Part shown: positions 1 to 9,400 of the stretch, in pieces
How the letters are laid out: the number at the start of each line of letters is the position of its first letter
Position numbering within the stretch: position 1 is the stretch's first letter
NCBI RefSeq assembly: GCF_036178845.1
Contig: NZ_CP108070.1
Coordinates: 5,642,001-5,706,000 of the forward strand
Direction of reading: 5' to 3'
DNA length: 64,000 nucleotides
Source of the DNA: Streptomyces sp. NBC_00271
Lineage (GTDB): Bacteria > Actinomycetota > Actinomycetes > Streptomycetales > Streptomycetaceae
Notes under the pieces: model-generated
Databases searched by the model: none
Told to the model about the DNA's origin: nothing
What the model saw: the letters and a program-made list of their open reading frames with translations, nothing else
Position numbers and translations under genes: made by a program

Positions 1-694
1 CCTGCGTGTCTGGGACGGTGGCGCGGCCGTACGTCTCCTCGCCCACGACGAGGCCACCTGCACCCTGCTGCTCGAACGGCTCGATCAGACCCGCATGTTG
101 ACGCACCTCCCCGACACACGCGAGGCCGCGCTGGTCGTCGCGCGGCTGCTGGCCCGGCTGACGGCCGTGCCGGCGCCGGAGGGGATGCGGCGGCTCGGTG
201 ACATCGCGGGGGCCATGCTGGAGCGGGTGCCGGGGGCCCTGAAACTGATCGCGGACCAGGCCGAGCGTCGTCTCGTCGAGGACTGCGCGGCGGCGGTGCG
301 CGAGGTGGCGACCGAGCCGGGTGACCGTCTCCTCCACTGGGACCTCCATTACGACAACGTCCTGCAGGACCTCCGCGACCCCGACGGTCTCCAGGACGGG
401 GACGCCCGCTCCGTCGGCCGCGGGCGCTGGGTCGCCATTGACCCCAAGCCGCTCGCGGGCGACCCCGGCTTCGACCTCTGCCCGGCGCTCGGCAACCGCT
501 TCGAGCCCGCCGAGATCCGCTGGCGCTTCGACGCGATGACCGACGTCATGGGCCTGGATCGCGAGCGGGCCCGTGCCTGGACCCTCGGTCGTGTCCTACA
601 GAACACTCTGTGGGACATCGAGGACGGCCGCCCGCTGGAGGCGGTCCAGCTGGAGATCGCGCGTCGGCTGCGGGGCGCCCCGCGCGGAACCTAG
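1..694 (+). CDS. aminoglycoside/hydroxyurea-type phosphotransferase, 5' truncated by window edge
   Basis: The reading frame is open from base 2 and runs to TAG at 692-694, so the true start lies outside the window; the ATG at 95 is internal. The translated start (LRVWDGGAAVRLLAHDEATC) and the lines LLHWDLHYDNVL and WVAIDPKPLAGDPGFDL are the substrate lobe, catalytic HxDxxxxN-like loop (here HWDLHYDN) and metal-binding D of the APH(6)/hydroxyurea kinase family. Known members phosphorylate streptomycin or hydroxyurea with ATP in the cytoplasm. Most Streptomyces copies have no proven substrate, so resistance is inference. It converges with the HExxH gene on the other strand with a 13-base gap, so it is probably not part of that locus. 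Confidence 0.85.
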   Translation, partial: LRVWDGGAAVRLLAHDEATCTLLLERLDQTRMLTHLPDTREAALVVARLLARLTAVPAPEGMRRLGDIAGAMLERVPGALKLIADQAERRLVEDCAAAVREVATEPGDRLLHWDLHYDNVLQDLRDPDGLQDGDARSVGRGRWVAIDPKPLAGDPGFDLCPALGNRFEPAEIRWRFDAMTDVMGLDRERARAWTLGRVLQNTLWDIEDGRPLEAVQLEIARRLRGAPRGT

Positions 695-707
695 GTCCTC
701 CTCTGGC

Positions 708-2459
708 TCAGGCCCCGTACGCGAGGGCGCGCCCCAGTGCCAGTGGATCGGCCTGCTCGTTCAGTTCGCCGTACAGGGCCATCGCCAGTTCCGGGCGGGC
801 CAGCAGACCGTCTCCCGCCGGGTCTCCGGCGGCCCGCGCCGCGAGGCCGAGCCCGACCCAGGTCTCGGGGTCGCCCTCGCCGCGGGCGATGCGCGCACGG
901 AACGCGCTCAGGGCCTCGGCGGTGCGGCCTTCCACCAGGGCGATGTCCTCGAGGCGCGCGCCGGCGACCACCGCGCCGGGGTCGTCCCGCAGCGCCGCGA
1001 AGCCCGCGGGGTCCGCCAGCAGCCATCGCAGCAGCACCGCCCGCGTGTCGATGCCCCGCGCCGGACTGCCCGGGACGGGCACGGGCTCGGGCTCGTCCGT
1101 CGTCCTGGGCAGCGGGTTTCCGTCGGCCCAGGCTGCCGCGTGGGCGCGGAGGGTCCCCGGCGCGGGCCGCAGATGGCAGGCGCGCCAGGTGGCACGGTGG
1201 TCGGCGACCGCCAGGGCCGCCGCGGCCCGGACCCGGGCCTCGACCGGTTCGTCGAGCCAGGGCTCGATGCGCCGCGTCAGCTCGGCCACCAGCCGCCGCC
1301 CCAGTTCGTTGAGCCCGTCCGCCGAACCGACGGCGCGCAGCGCGTACGCGGTCTGGCTGCGCCACAGCGCGAACTCGAACTGTCCGAGGGCGTGGCCGCG
1401 CCGCCGCCAGAACGCGGTGACGCCGAAAAAGGCGTACACGCCCTGGAGCAGCCCGCCCAGGGGACGGGGGTCGTCGCGCCAGGGGGCGTAGTGGAGCCGG
1501 GTGCCCTGGTCGTCGTACAGGGTGAACAGGTGCATGAACGCGCTGAGCTTGTTGTGCTGGAACTCGTGCACCAGCGTCGAGGCGAACTGCTCGGCGTCGT
1601 CCGGGGCCGATGCCAGGGCGGTGCCGAAGGCGTCGCCCGAGGACGCGCTGTGCGGCCGGAACCTCTCGGCGCGCGGACGGGGCACCACCGACACCAGCCC
1701 GCCGGCCAGTGCCTCGGCGACCTCGGTGTCGGTGCGCCGCAGGATGTCCCAGGCGGGGCCGAACAGGTCCTGCCACTCGGCGGCGGAGTCGATCGGTTCC
1801 ACCCCGGTCGGTCCGCGCAGGTCGCGGTAGGGGTCGGTGTCGTCCAGGAGCATGGTGCAGCCGTCGGCGCGCAGCTCGGTCAGGGCGTGCCAGTCCGGCC
1901 CCCCGAGTGGGCGCCCGGCGATCCGCACGGATCCCGCCGAGGCGCTGACCTCGGCCACGTCCCAGTCCGCCCGGCCGGGCACCCGCATCGCCCCGAGCGC
2001 GGGCAGGACCACCCAGCCGTGGCGGACCGGGACGTCGGTACGGAACTCCAGGCCGACGCGAACGGCCGCGACCGCGGCGATCGCGTGGAGGTGCCCGGTG
2101 TCCGCCCAGAGGGGTGCGTCGTCCTGGGCCGTCCCGCGCAGCCGACGCAGCGTGTGCGCCGCCCACACACCCACGGCCGGATACGCCAGCAGGTCTTCCA
2201 CCGCCTCCTTGGACACGGCCCAGGCGCGCGACAGCAACTTCCAGCCGTCCGCCAAGGGGGGCAGGGGGGCGGCCGGTGCCGTCGCGGCCGAGTCCAGCAG
2301 GGCCCGGACGACGAGCAGCCGCCAGCTCCGCTCGCTCACACGCAGACGGTCCACCGTCGCGGGGCCGCCCCCACCGCACAGCAGTTCGTCGAACGACTGC
2401 GTCGGCAGGACGTGGGACAGAACGTGGGGCAGGGCGTGGGACCGGGCCGTCTGGTGCAC
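708..2459 (-). CDS. HExxH-motif peptide beta-hydroxylase (aKG-HExxH type), copy 1
   Basis: The product is a 583-residue protein. The signature HEFQH lies at about residues 298-302, followed by a block shared with copy 2 at 4578: YAPWRDDPRPLGGLLQGVYA and QFEFALWR. The family (mod_HExxH, alpha-ketoglutarate-dependent) is known to hydroxylate beta-carbons in ribosomal peptides, with HExxH providing iron ligands. An upstream ATG-like codon at 2582 would overlap the small precursor gene out of frame. I prefer GTG at 2459 because it lies 11 bases after the precursor stop and aligns with the start of copy 2 (both soon read GGPAT near residue 40-50). The RBS (GAGAG) is close to the start. Neighbour precursor 2471-2641 is the likely substrate. 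The alternative is a plain metallopeptidase, but the substrate pairing argues against this. Confidence 0.82.
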   Translation of the reverse strand: MHQTARSHALPHVLSHVLPTQSFDELLCGGGGPATVDRLRVSERSWRLLVVRALLDSAATAPAAPLPPLADGWKLLSRAWAVSKEAVEDLLAYPAVGVWAAHTLRRLRGTAQDDAPLWADTGHLHAIAAVAAVRVGLEFRTDVPVRHGWVVLPALGAMRVPGRADWDVAEVSASAGSVRIAGRPLGGPDWHALTELRADGCTMLLDDTDPYRDLRGPTGVEPIDSAAEWQDLFGPAWDILRRTDTEVAEALAGGLVSVVPRPRAERFRPHSASSGDAFGTALASAPDDAEQFASTLVHEFQHNKLSAFMHLFTLYDDQGTRLHYAPWRDDPRPLGGLLQGVYAFFGVTAFWRRRGHALGQFEFALWRSQTAYALRAVGSADGLNELGRRLVAELTRRIEPWLDEPVEARVRAAAALAVADHRATWRACHLRPAPGTLRAHAAAWADGNPLPRTTDEPEPVPVPGSPARGIDTRAVLLRWLLADPAGFAALRDDPGAVVAGARLEDIALVEGRTAEALSAFRARIARGEGDPETWVGLGLAARAAGDPAGDGLLARPELAMALYGELNEQADPLALGRALAYGA

Positions 2460-2470
2460 CTCTCGCGCCG

Positions 2471-2641
2471 CTACGCGTCGCGCTGCGGGTTGTAGCCGCC
2501 GAGGCTGCTCGCGGGGTCGTCGATACGGCTGAGCAGTCGGCGCATGGAGCCCTGCGCGGGCGGCAGGTCCAGCTGGGGCCACGCGTCCAGCGGAACGTCG
2601 CTGAGGTCGATCAGCTCGGACTCGACTCCGGACTTCTCCAT
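2471..2641 (-). CDS. small precursor-like peptide (56 aa) paired with HExxH enzyme copy 1
   Basis: The gene runs from ATG at 2641-2639 to TAG at 2473-2471. An AGGGG ribosome site lies about 8 bases upstream. The leader contains ESELIDLSDVPLDAW and the tail is SRIDDPASSLGGYNPQRDA. The other small gene (4378-4560) has ESSLVDLAGVSLETL and also a late RID and a terminal RxD/RFD, so the two share leader spacing and tail layout. An 'L(I/V)DL..V.L' leader is typical of FxSxx-COOH-type and HExxH-associated peptides. It sits 11 bases before the hydroxylase gene, in the same operon. The modified residues are unknown; His is absent, so Asp, Asn or Tyr in the tail are candidates. I did not recognise an exact family. 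Confidence 0.72.
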   Translation of the reverse strand: MEKSGVESELIDLSDVPLDAWPQLDLPPAQGSMRRLLSRIDDPASSLGGYNPQRDA

Positions 2642-2836
2642 GGCGGCGCCCCTGTGACAGTGAGGTGATGCGATCTATGCCTTAGATATCACTGAATATG
2701 GCGTTTCCAGGGATTTCAGGCTACTTGGGTGACCCTATTGCATCAACGTCGTCACACGGGGCCACAGCGCGGAATCGGCCCGGATCGGGTGACGGAAGGG
2801 CGGTGGGAGCACGGGCGGTGGGGGTAGGGACCGGGT
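2642..2836. promoter_or_regulatory. divergent promoter region between precursor 1 and trypco2 gene
   Basis: This 195-base spacer separates the minus-strand precursor/hydroxylase pair from the plus-strand trypco2-protease genes. It holds an AT-rich stretch (2670-2760, e.g. TTAGATATCACTGAATATGG) unusual for this GC-rich DNA, as expected for promoter DNA serving both sides. I can fix no exact -10/-35 pair. Confidence 0.4.
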
Positions 2837-3139
2837 GTGATTGAACTCGCTGAACTGATCGAGGAGTTGCGCAGGGAACTGACCGCGGCCCGGACGGCCG
2901 CGGAGGGGGAGGATCTGTACTTCGAGGTGGGTCCGGTGGAGCTGGAGGCGGCCGTGGTCGTGGAGCGGTCGGCGACGGCGGGCGGCAAGATCCGCTTCTG
3001 GGTGGTGGAGGCGGGCGCGGACGGACGGGTGGCGGACAGCGTCACGCACCGGGTGAAGCTGACGCTCGACCCGCGCACCCACAGCGGCGGCGGACGGGCC
3101 CCGTGGGTGGGCGGGGCCGAGACCGAACGAGAGCGCTGA
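2837..3139 (+). CDS. trypsin-co-occurring domain 2 (trypco2) protein
   Basis: The product is 100 residues. It starts IELAELIEELRRELTAAR, then LYFEVGPVELEAAVVVER, a repeated-strand segment GGKIRFWVVEAG, and VTHRVKLTLDP, which is the compact helix-plus-sheet layout of the trypco2 family. That family was named because it lies next to trypsin-like proteases in actinobacterial conflict systems; its biochemical role is unknown, perhaps an adaptor or inhibitor of the protease. The GTG start at 2837 follows GGTAGGGACC. The stop is only 3 bases before the protease start, so the two are co-translated. No signal peptide or membrane segment is seen. Confidence 0.85.
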   Translation: MIELAELIEELRRELTAARTAAEGEDLYFEVGPVELEAAVVVERSATAGGKIRFWVVEAGADGRVADSVTHRVKLTLDPRTHSGGGRAPWVGGAETERER

Positions 3140-3142
3140 GCC

Positions 3143-4258
3143 GTGGCGCCACAGGATCCGCGCCGCGGACTGGATCCGGTCCGGGTGGCGGAGGTGATGG
3201 TGCGACCGCTCGCGGGGCGGGGCCCGGGGCGGCGCGGTTCCGGCTACCGGGTGGGTCCCTGGTGGGTGCTCACCGCCGCGCACGTCGTCCGTGACGCGAG
3301 AACGGGAACCACCGACGTACGGTTCGAGGCCGACCGCGCCGACGAGTGGACCGTGGCCGCCCGGGTGGTACTGGCCTCGGAGCAGGCCGACGTGGCGCTC
3401 CTGGAACTGGACGGATCCGCGCCGCACGGCGTCCACGCGGCCGTGACCGAACCCCCCTCGTACGGGGCCGTGCCCGACGCGGACCTCGTCCTGCCGTGCA
3501 GCGCGATGGGCTTCCCCCGGTTCAAGCTGCGCGAGGACCGGATGCGACGGCTCGACGACGGCTCGGCGTCCCAGTACCGCGACTCCTGCCATGCGACGGG
3601 CATGACCTCGGTGCTGTCCAATCGCCGCGAGGGCACGCTCGAACTCGCCGTCACCCCGCCCGAGTCGGACGCCGAGCCGGACCGGTCGCCCTGGGAGGGC
3701 ATGTCGGGCGCGGCGGTCTGGCACGACGACGCGATCGTCGGCCTGGTCAGCGCGCACCACCGCACGGACGGTCTCGGCCGCCTCGCCGCCGTCCGCGTGG
3801 ACCGCTGGTACGAGCTGTTGACCAGGTCCGAACTGGCCCTGCTGCACGAGTGCGCCGGCCTGCCCGCGTCGGCGTCCGAGCTGCCCCGCATCCCGTCCGC
3901 ACGGCCCGCCGCGGCGGGCCCGGTCACCCTGGCCGACCTGCGCGACGACCTGCCGCTGCGCGAACTCGACGGGCTGGTGGGCGCGTTGACGGCACTGCCC
4001 ACGGTGAGCGACCGCACCACCCTGGCCCTGGTCCTGGGCAGCATCAACCCGGCCGTCGCGGCCATGAGTCCGAGGACACCGGCGCTGAGACCGGACGTGT
4101 TCGCCATCCTGCGGACCTGCCTTCGCTACCCGGGGACCTTGGACCAACTCCTCGAAGCGATACGGTTGATGGAGGGCGACTCCGCCGGGGTGGCCCGCAT
4201 GGACGAAGAGGCGGTGGAGTTGTCCCGGCGCCACCGTCGAGCCGGTGAGAGCCGCTGA
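3143..4258 (+). CDS. cytosolic trypsin-like serine protease with C-terminal effector-associated domain
   Basis: The 371-residue protein lacks a signal peptide. The catalytic triad is visible: His47 in VLTAAHVV, Asp83 in QADVALLELD and Ser188 in WEGMSGAAV. Residues about 265-371 (LADLRDDLPLRELDGLVGAL to MDEEAVEL) form a small helical domain resembling effector-associated domains (EAD2-like). It aligns by eye with the N-terminus of the VMAP-C protein at 10718-12190 (LVGAL/IVDAL, ALRPDVF/RLRPWLL, LLEAIRLMEG/LVRSLEYVEQ). EADs are thought to recruit effectors by like-with-like contact. The protease could act as a triggered effector or as leader peptidase for the flanking modified peptides; the latter is my inference. 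It follows trypco2 by 3 bases. Confidence 0.85.
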   Translation: MAPQDPRRGLDPVRVAEVMVRPLAGRGPGRRGSGYRVGPWWVLTAAHVVRDARTGTTDVRFEADRADEWTVAARVVLASEQADVALLELDGSAPHGVHAAVTEPPSYGAVPDADLVLPCSAMGFPRFKLREDRMRRLDDGSASQYRDSCHATGMTSVLSNRREGTLELAVTPPESDAEPDRSPWEGMSGAAVWHDDAIVGLVSAHHRTDGLGRLAAVRVDRWYELLTRSELALLHECAGLPASASELPRIPSARPAAAGPVTLADLRDDLPLRELDGLVGALTALPTVSDRTTLALVLGSINPAVAAMSPRTPALRPDVFAILRTCLRYPGTLDQLLEAIRLMEGDSAGVARMDEEAVELSRRHRRAGESR

Positions 4259-4377
4259 CCTGATATCGCGCCGCCCAGCGGGTGCGGGGTTTCATCCTCG
4301 GCACGGCGGGCCATTATCAGGGGGATGTGAGCAGCCCGCATCCACAAATGCAGCCGGGGGGAAGGGGTTTGGCCGTC

Positions 4378-4560
4378 ATGGAGCCGTCTGTGGCCGCCGT
4401 CGAGTCCAGCCTGGTCGATCTCGCGGGGGTATCTCTTGAAACGCTGCGCTCCATTGACAGCCGGGTCCTCGCCACGTCGCTGGAGGAACTGCAGCGAAGA
4501 ATCGACCACCAGATGGCCAGCGTCAGCGGAATCGACGGCGGTGCCGAGCGTTTCGACTGA
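4378..4560 (+). CDS. small precursor-like peptide (60 aa) paired with HExxH enzyme copy 2
   Basis: I chose ATG at 4378 over an in-frame ATG at 4282 because AAGGGG lies about 10 bases upstream and the length then matches precursor 1. The leader is ESSLVDLAGVSLETLRSID and the tail is RIDHQMASVSGIDGGAERFD. Shared with precursor 1 are the 'ES.L.DL..V.L' leader, RID before the core and an acidic C-terminus. His43 in RIDH or the Asp residues may be the hydroxylation sites. The motif resembles FxsA leaders (LVDLAGVSLE) but the C-terminus is not FxSxx. The stop is 17 bases before the GTG of the next hydroxylase gene, so it is an operon with 4578-6392. Confidence 0.75.
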   Translation: MEPSVAAVESSLVDLAGVSLETLRSIDSRVLATSLEELQRRIDHQMASVSGIDGGAERFD

Positions 4561-4577
4561 CACCGCCGGGGTCGCTC

Positions 4578-6392
4578 GTGAGTGCTGAGCCGTCCCTGCC
4601 GCATCATCGCCTGCCGCCGGACAGCCTGGCCGAACTGGTCCGTGGTGAGGGCGGCCCGGCCACCCTCACCTCTTTGCTCGGGGCCGAACGCAGCCGTCGT
4701 CTGCTGTTGCTGAGGATGCTCGACGACGCCACGGATCTCGGCCCCGCGTGGGACCTCCTCAGCCAGGCGCAGCAACGCGCGCCCGCCCTTGTCGACGACC
4801 TGCTCATGTATCCGCAGACGGGCATGTGGCTGGCCACCGCGCTGCACCGGCTGCGGGGGACGGCGTCCGAGGCGGAGCCGCCGCTATGGGTGGTGCTCGG
4901 CCACTTCTCGGCGCTCGCTGCGGCGGCAGCGCTACGCGCGGAGCTGGACTTCGGCATCGAGGTGCCGGTGCGGCACGGCCGGGTGCCCTTGCCGACCCTG
5001 GGCTGTGCGGTGCTGCCCACGACCGAACCATGGACGACGGCCACCGTGCGGGCCGAGGCCGGGCGCGCCGTGGTGGAAGCGTCCGGGGCCGGGGTCGTGA
5101 TACCGCTCCCGTTCGGTTCGGCGGGAGCGGGGTGGCATCCGGTGCGCCGGCTGACGGTCGGCCCGGCAGGCCGACGGCTCGAGATCGCGCTGGACGACGT
5201 GGATCCGTACCGGACGTATCCGCAGCCGACCGAGCCGCGTCCCCTGTCCGAGGAGGCCGCCGCGCACTGGGGGCAACTGCTGGAGCGGGCCTGGGCGGTG
5301 TTACTGAGAGAGCAGACCGGCACGGCGGAGGCCATGCGGCGGAGCGTGTTCTCACTGACGCCGACAGCGGCCAGGGAAAGGTTTCGGCCACGCAGTGTGA
5401 CAGCCGGGGAGGCCTTCGGGGGCATCGAGGCCTCGGAACCGGACGACGCCATCGAACTGGCCGTCACCCTCGTGCACGAGTTCCAGCACACCAAACTGGG
5501 CGGACTGCTCCATCTGACGCCGCTGCTGACGGACGGCTCCGACGGCGGTACGGAGCTGTGGTACGCGCCTTGGCGGGACGATCCCCGGCCTCTTGGGGGG
5601 CTGCTGCAAGGCATTTACGCGTTTGTGGGGATCACCCGCTTCTGGCGCGCGCACCGCACGGCCGCGGCCGCGCAGACCGCCATGGCGCAGTTCGAGTTCG
5701 CGCTGTGGCGGACCCATGTGGCGACGGCGATGGAGCAGATCCACCGGCATCCGCGCTTCACACCGCTCGGCACGGCCCTGCTGGACACGCTGCGCGGCCA
5801 CTGCGCGCAGTGGCTGGCGGAGCCGGTTCCCGAGGAGCAACGGGCCCTGGCTCGGTTGTGCACCGACGACCACGTCGCGCGCTGGCGGGCACACCACCTG
5901 CGGCCCGCCGCGCCTGCGGTCGACGCGGCCGTACGCGCCTGGCTGGACGGGGCGAGCGGCCCGCCCGGTGCCCTGGCCGCCGAGCCCGAGGTCGTGCCCG
6001 ATCCCTCGGCGCGCTGGCTGGACAGCCTGGCGATGCTCGTCCGCTACCGCCTCGGCGACACGGACGACGACCGGCCCTCGCCCGACTGGCCCGAGAAGGC
6101 CGCGGCCCGCGTCACCGGAGCACTGGCCGGCGACGCCCTCCTGGCCGCGGGCGACGCCACAGCTGCCCGGCACGCCTACCTGGCGGACCTGGCCGTGCAG
6201 CCCGACCGGGCCGGAGCCTGGGCCGGCCTCGGCCGTGCCCTCGCCGCGGCGGACACCGAACCGACGGCGGCCCACCTGCTGTGCCACCACCCCGAACGGG
6301 CGCGAGCGGTGCACCGCTCCCTGCGGCAGGTCACGGACACCCCACCGGACCCGATCCACCTCGCCACCTGGCTCGGCTCGGCTCCGGCCTGA
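4578..6392 (+). CDS. HExxH-motif peptide beta-hydroxylase (aKG-HExxH type), copy 2
   Basis: The 604-residue paralogue of 708-2459 has HEFQH at residues 300-304 followed by HTKLGGLLHL. The same YAPWRDDPRPLGGLLQGIYA and QFEFALWR blocks are kept. C-terminal residues 520-600 are helical and Ala-rich ([16 protein letters not shown]), similar to the end of copy 1 (TWVGLGLAARAAGDP), possibly a TPR-like unit. Role as for copy 1: iron/alpha-ketoglutarate hydroxylation of the adjacent precursor, based on family knowledge. Start GTG 4578 follows precursor 2 by 17 bases. It converges with fxsT, with 10 bases between stops. The two copies have clearly diverged, so each probably serves its own peptide. Confidence 0.83.
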   Translation: MSAEPSLPHHRLPPDSLAELVRGEGGPATLTSLLGAERSRRLLLLRMLDDATDLGPAWDLLSQAQQRAPALVDDLLMYPQTGMWLATALHRLRGTASEAEPPLWVVLGHFSALAAAAALRAELDFGIEVPVRHGRVPLPTLGCAVLPTTEPWTTATVRAEAGRAVVEASGAGVVIPLPFGSAGAGWHPVRRLTVGPAGRRLEIALDDVDPYRTYPQPTEPRPLSEEAAAHWGQLLERAWAVLLREQTGTAEAMRRSVFSLTPTAARERFRPRSVTAGEAFGGIEASEPDDAIELAVTLVHEFQHTKLGGLLHLTPLLTDGSDGGTELWYAPWRDDPRPLGGLLQGIYAFVGITRFWRAHRTAAAAQTAMAQFEFALWRTHVATAMEQIHRHPRFTPLGTALLDTLRGHCAQWLAEPVPEEQRALARLCTDDHVARWRAHHLRPAAPAVDAAVRAWLDGASGPPGALAAEPEVVPDPSARWLDSLAMLVRYRLGDTDDDRPSPDWPEKAAARVTGALAGDALLAAGDATAARHAYLADLAVQPDRAGAWAGLGRALAAADTEPTAAHLLCHHPERARAVHRSLRQVTDTPPDPIHLATWLGSAPA

Positions 6393-6402
6393 CCGGGACG
6401 GA

Positions 6403-9400
6403 TCACATCGGCATCGGGTCGATGTCGCAGTCGGTCCGCTTCCTGGCCCGGGCCTGCACGGTCGCCGGGTGGGGAGCGGACTCGGCAGACCTGAGGCGGG
6501 GCCCGTCCAGGACCCTCTCCATACGGCTCAGGGTGTCCGCGCGCAGCGCCTCGCCCGCCGCCTCCTCCCCGAGGGCGACGAGGTCCAGGGAGAGGTTCGC
6601 CGCACCCACCAACGTGGTCGGGTGGTCCTCACCCAGCCGCGTCCGGCACAACGCCACGGTCTTCTCGCCGAGTTCGCGGGCTTCCTCCACCCGCCCCAGC
6701 GCACTCAGATCGCTCGCCAAGTTGATGGCACAGGCCAACACGATCGGATGGCTCTCCCCGAGGCGCCCGGTCAGCGACTCCAGCGCCGCCTCGTCGAGTT
6801 GCCTGGCCTCCTGCGCCCGTCCCAGCAGCCGCAGCGTCACCGCCAGGTCGACGTCGGCAGCCAGGACATGCGGGTGGTCGTGCTGGTAGATGGTGCGGAA
6901 GCGTTCGCTGGCCTTCTCGCCACGCTCCCTGGCGGCCTCCAGCTGACCGTTCTGCCGCAACGCCACCGACAGGGCGAGCGCGGCGGTCAGGGACTCCGGG
7001 TGCGTGTCGCCGTAACGGCGGGTGAACTGGTCGAACGTGTCGCGCGCCAGTTCCAGCGCGGTGGTGTGGTCGCCCTCCTTGCGGCAGGCCTCGCTCAGCT
7101 GCCGCACGGTCCGCAGAGTCGTGGGGTTACCGGCTCCGAAGGCCGCCCGGTAGCCGTCGACGACCGCCTGCTGCAGCGACCGCGCGCCGACGTAGTCACC
7201 CGTCTCGCGCACGTCGACGGCGACGCTCGCCTCGGTCACCAGTGCCTGCTGGTGATCGCGGCCGAACAGCCGTGTCTTCATCGCGTGCGTGTGCCGGTCC
7301 AGTTCCAGCGCGCGCTGGAACTCGCCGACCAGCCGGAGGCTCACCCCGAGGTTGTGGGCGGTGACCAGCGTGGTGGGGTCGTCCTCGCCGAAGGCGCGCC
7401 GAGCACGCTCGTAGGCCATCTCGTCCAGTTCGGCACCGGCACCGAAGTCCCCCTGGTGGCGGCGTACCGCGGCTTCGAGGTTCAGCGCCACCAGTGCGTC
7501 CTCGCGTGTGTCCTCCTGGTTCGCGGGCGCGGTGCGGTCGTAGACGGCCCTGAGCTGGGCCACGAGCCGGGAGGCGTCGTCGTAGCGCCCGACCATCAGG
7601 TACAGGAAGCCCAGCCACCAACCCATCAGAAGCGTCTGCTGGTCCTCCTCCCCGAACAGCCGCTGCCACACCTCCCAGGCCTGCTCCGAGAACTCACGGG
7701 CGACCTTGTGATCCCCCCAGTACCAGAGGTACTTGGCGACGTTCATCACGAGCTCGCGCACCCACGGCTGGTCGGACTCGACGGCGCCCGACGCGATGAC
7801 ATGGCCGTAGAGCTCCGCGTAGCGCGGCCAGTTGGCCGACTGGTTGGGTCCCTTGGGGTCGGAGGCGGCCAGAAGGGTGTGGGCGCCATTGCGCATGCGC
7901 TTCTGTTCCTCGGGGGTCATGCGGTTGATCAGCACGGCCTGCACCAGGCGGTGCATCTCGATCGAGTTGGTCCGGTGGTCGATGCGGGCGAGAGAGTAGC
8001 GGTTGATCTCCCGAATGGCGCGGGCGAGCCGCATCGGGTCGTTGAGGGCCCGGTCGAGTTCGGGGTCGATGCTGGAACCGCCGAGGCCGGAGAAGATCGA
8101 ACGGGAGATGGGGTCCGGCGCAAAGTACGAGCAGAGCTGGAGCAGCCGCAGCGCGGCGAGGCTGCGCGTCTCCAAGTGGTCCAGCGAGACGTTCCACGCG
8201 GCCGCGACCGGAAGCTGGTAGTCCGGCGGCGGTGACACCTCAAGGAGTTCACTGCGCTTGTCCTCGAACAGGCGCAGGTACTCCGATACCGGCATCCCCG
8301 TCTCCGCACGCCAGGCGGCGGCCTGTTCCAGCGCGAGCGGGAGGTCCCCGAGGGCATCGGCGAGGCGGTCCGCCTCGGCGTCGTCGAGGTCCCCGGGGGA
8401 ACCCGAACGCCGCAGCAACTCCTTGCTCTCCTCCCGGGTGAAGACATCGACCTCCAGGGAGGGACCCACGACGCTCCAGCGCCGGTTGCGGGAGGTGACG
8501 AGGATGGTGCCGCTGCCGCCGGTGGGGAAGTAGTCGCGGACGCGTTCGGGACTGTCGGCGTTGTCGAAGATCAGCAGCCAGCGCGAGTACGGCCGCCCCT
8601 CGCGCAGCGCCTCGCGCACCGCGGGTCCGGCGATGTTGGCCTCGGCGCTGGTGCCCAGGCCGAGCCGCTGGGCGAGCTCCACCAGCGCCTGGCCGATCTG
8701 CCCGGGGCGCTCGGCGGGGATCCACCAGACGACGTCGTACTCGGACTGGTGCCGGTAGGCGTACTCGATCGCCATCTGGGTCTTGCCGACACCACCCATG
8801 CCGTGGATGGCCTCGGGCAGCACGGTGGTCGTGCCTTCCCGCAGGCGCTCTCGCAGTCGTTCCAGAAGGTCCACGCGGCCGGTGAAGTTCGGATTGCGCG
8901 GGGGGATGTTCCCCCAGATGCGCGGCTGCGTCGAGCGCGCGTTCTCCACCGTGGGCTGCTGCGTGGTGGCCATGTTCGTGGCTCCTTCTGAAGTTGTCTC
9001 GGGCCCCCTCGGGGCGTGTGCGGCATCCCCGTGGGCCCGGGTGGCGGGGTCCAGGTGCCGCGTATGGGTACGTGCGTCCTTGCCCAGGTTGACCGTGTTC
9101 TGCAGGTCGTACGCGCGCAGTGCCCGCGCGAGACGCTCGGCCGGGGGCAGGAAGCGTCCGGACAGGGCACGCAGCGCGGCCAGTTCGATGCGCAGGAACG
9201 CCACGTTCCGCGGGGTCACGGGCGGCACGTCGGTCGTCTCGAGGAGTTCGTCGGCGGCGGGCAGGACCGGGTCGGAGCCCTCCGGGACCGCCATCAGCAC
9301 CCGTACGTCGTGCAGCACCCGCACGGTGTCCCGGCGGCGGGCCAGCGCCAATAACTCCTGGCGGATGTTCGGGCCGAAGGCGAAGACCATGTCGCCCGCG

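Noticed and set aside
2735..4234. 499-codon minus-strand frame over trypco2 and the protease
   Set aside because: GC-skewed shadow frame; the plus-strand proteins have clear families and ribosome sites.
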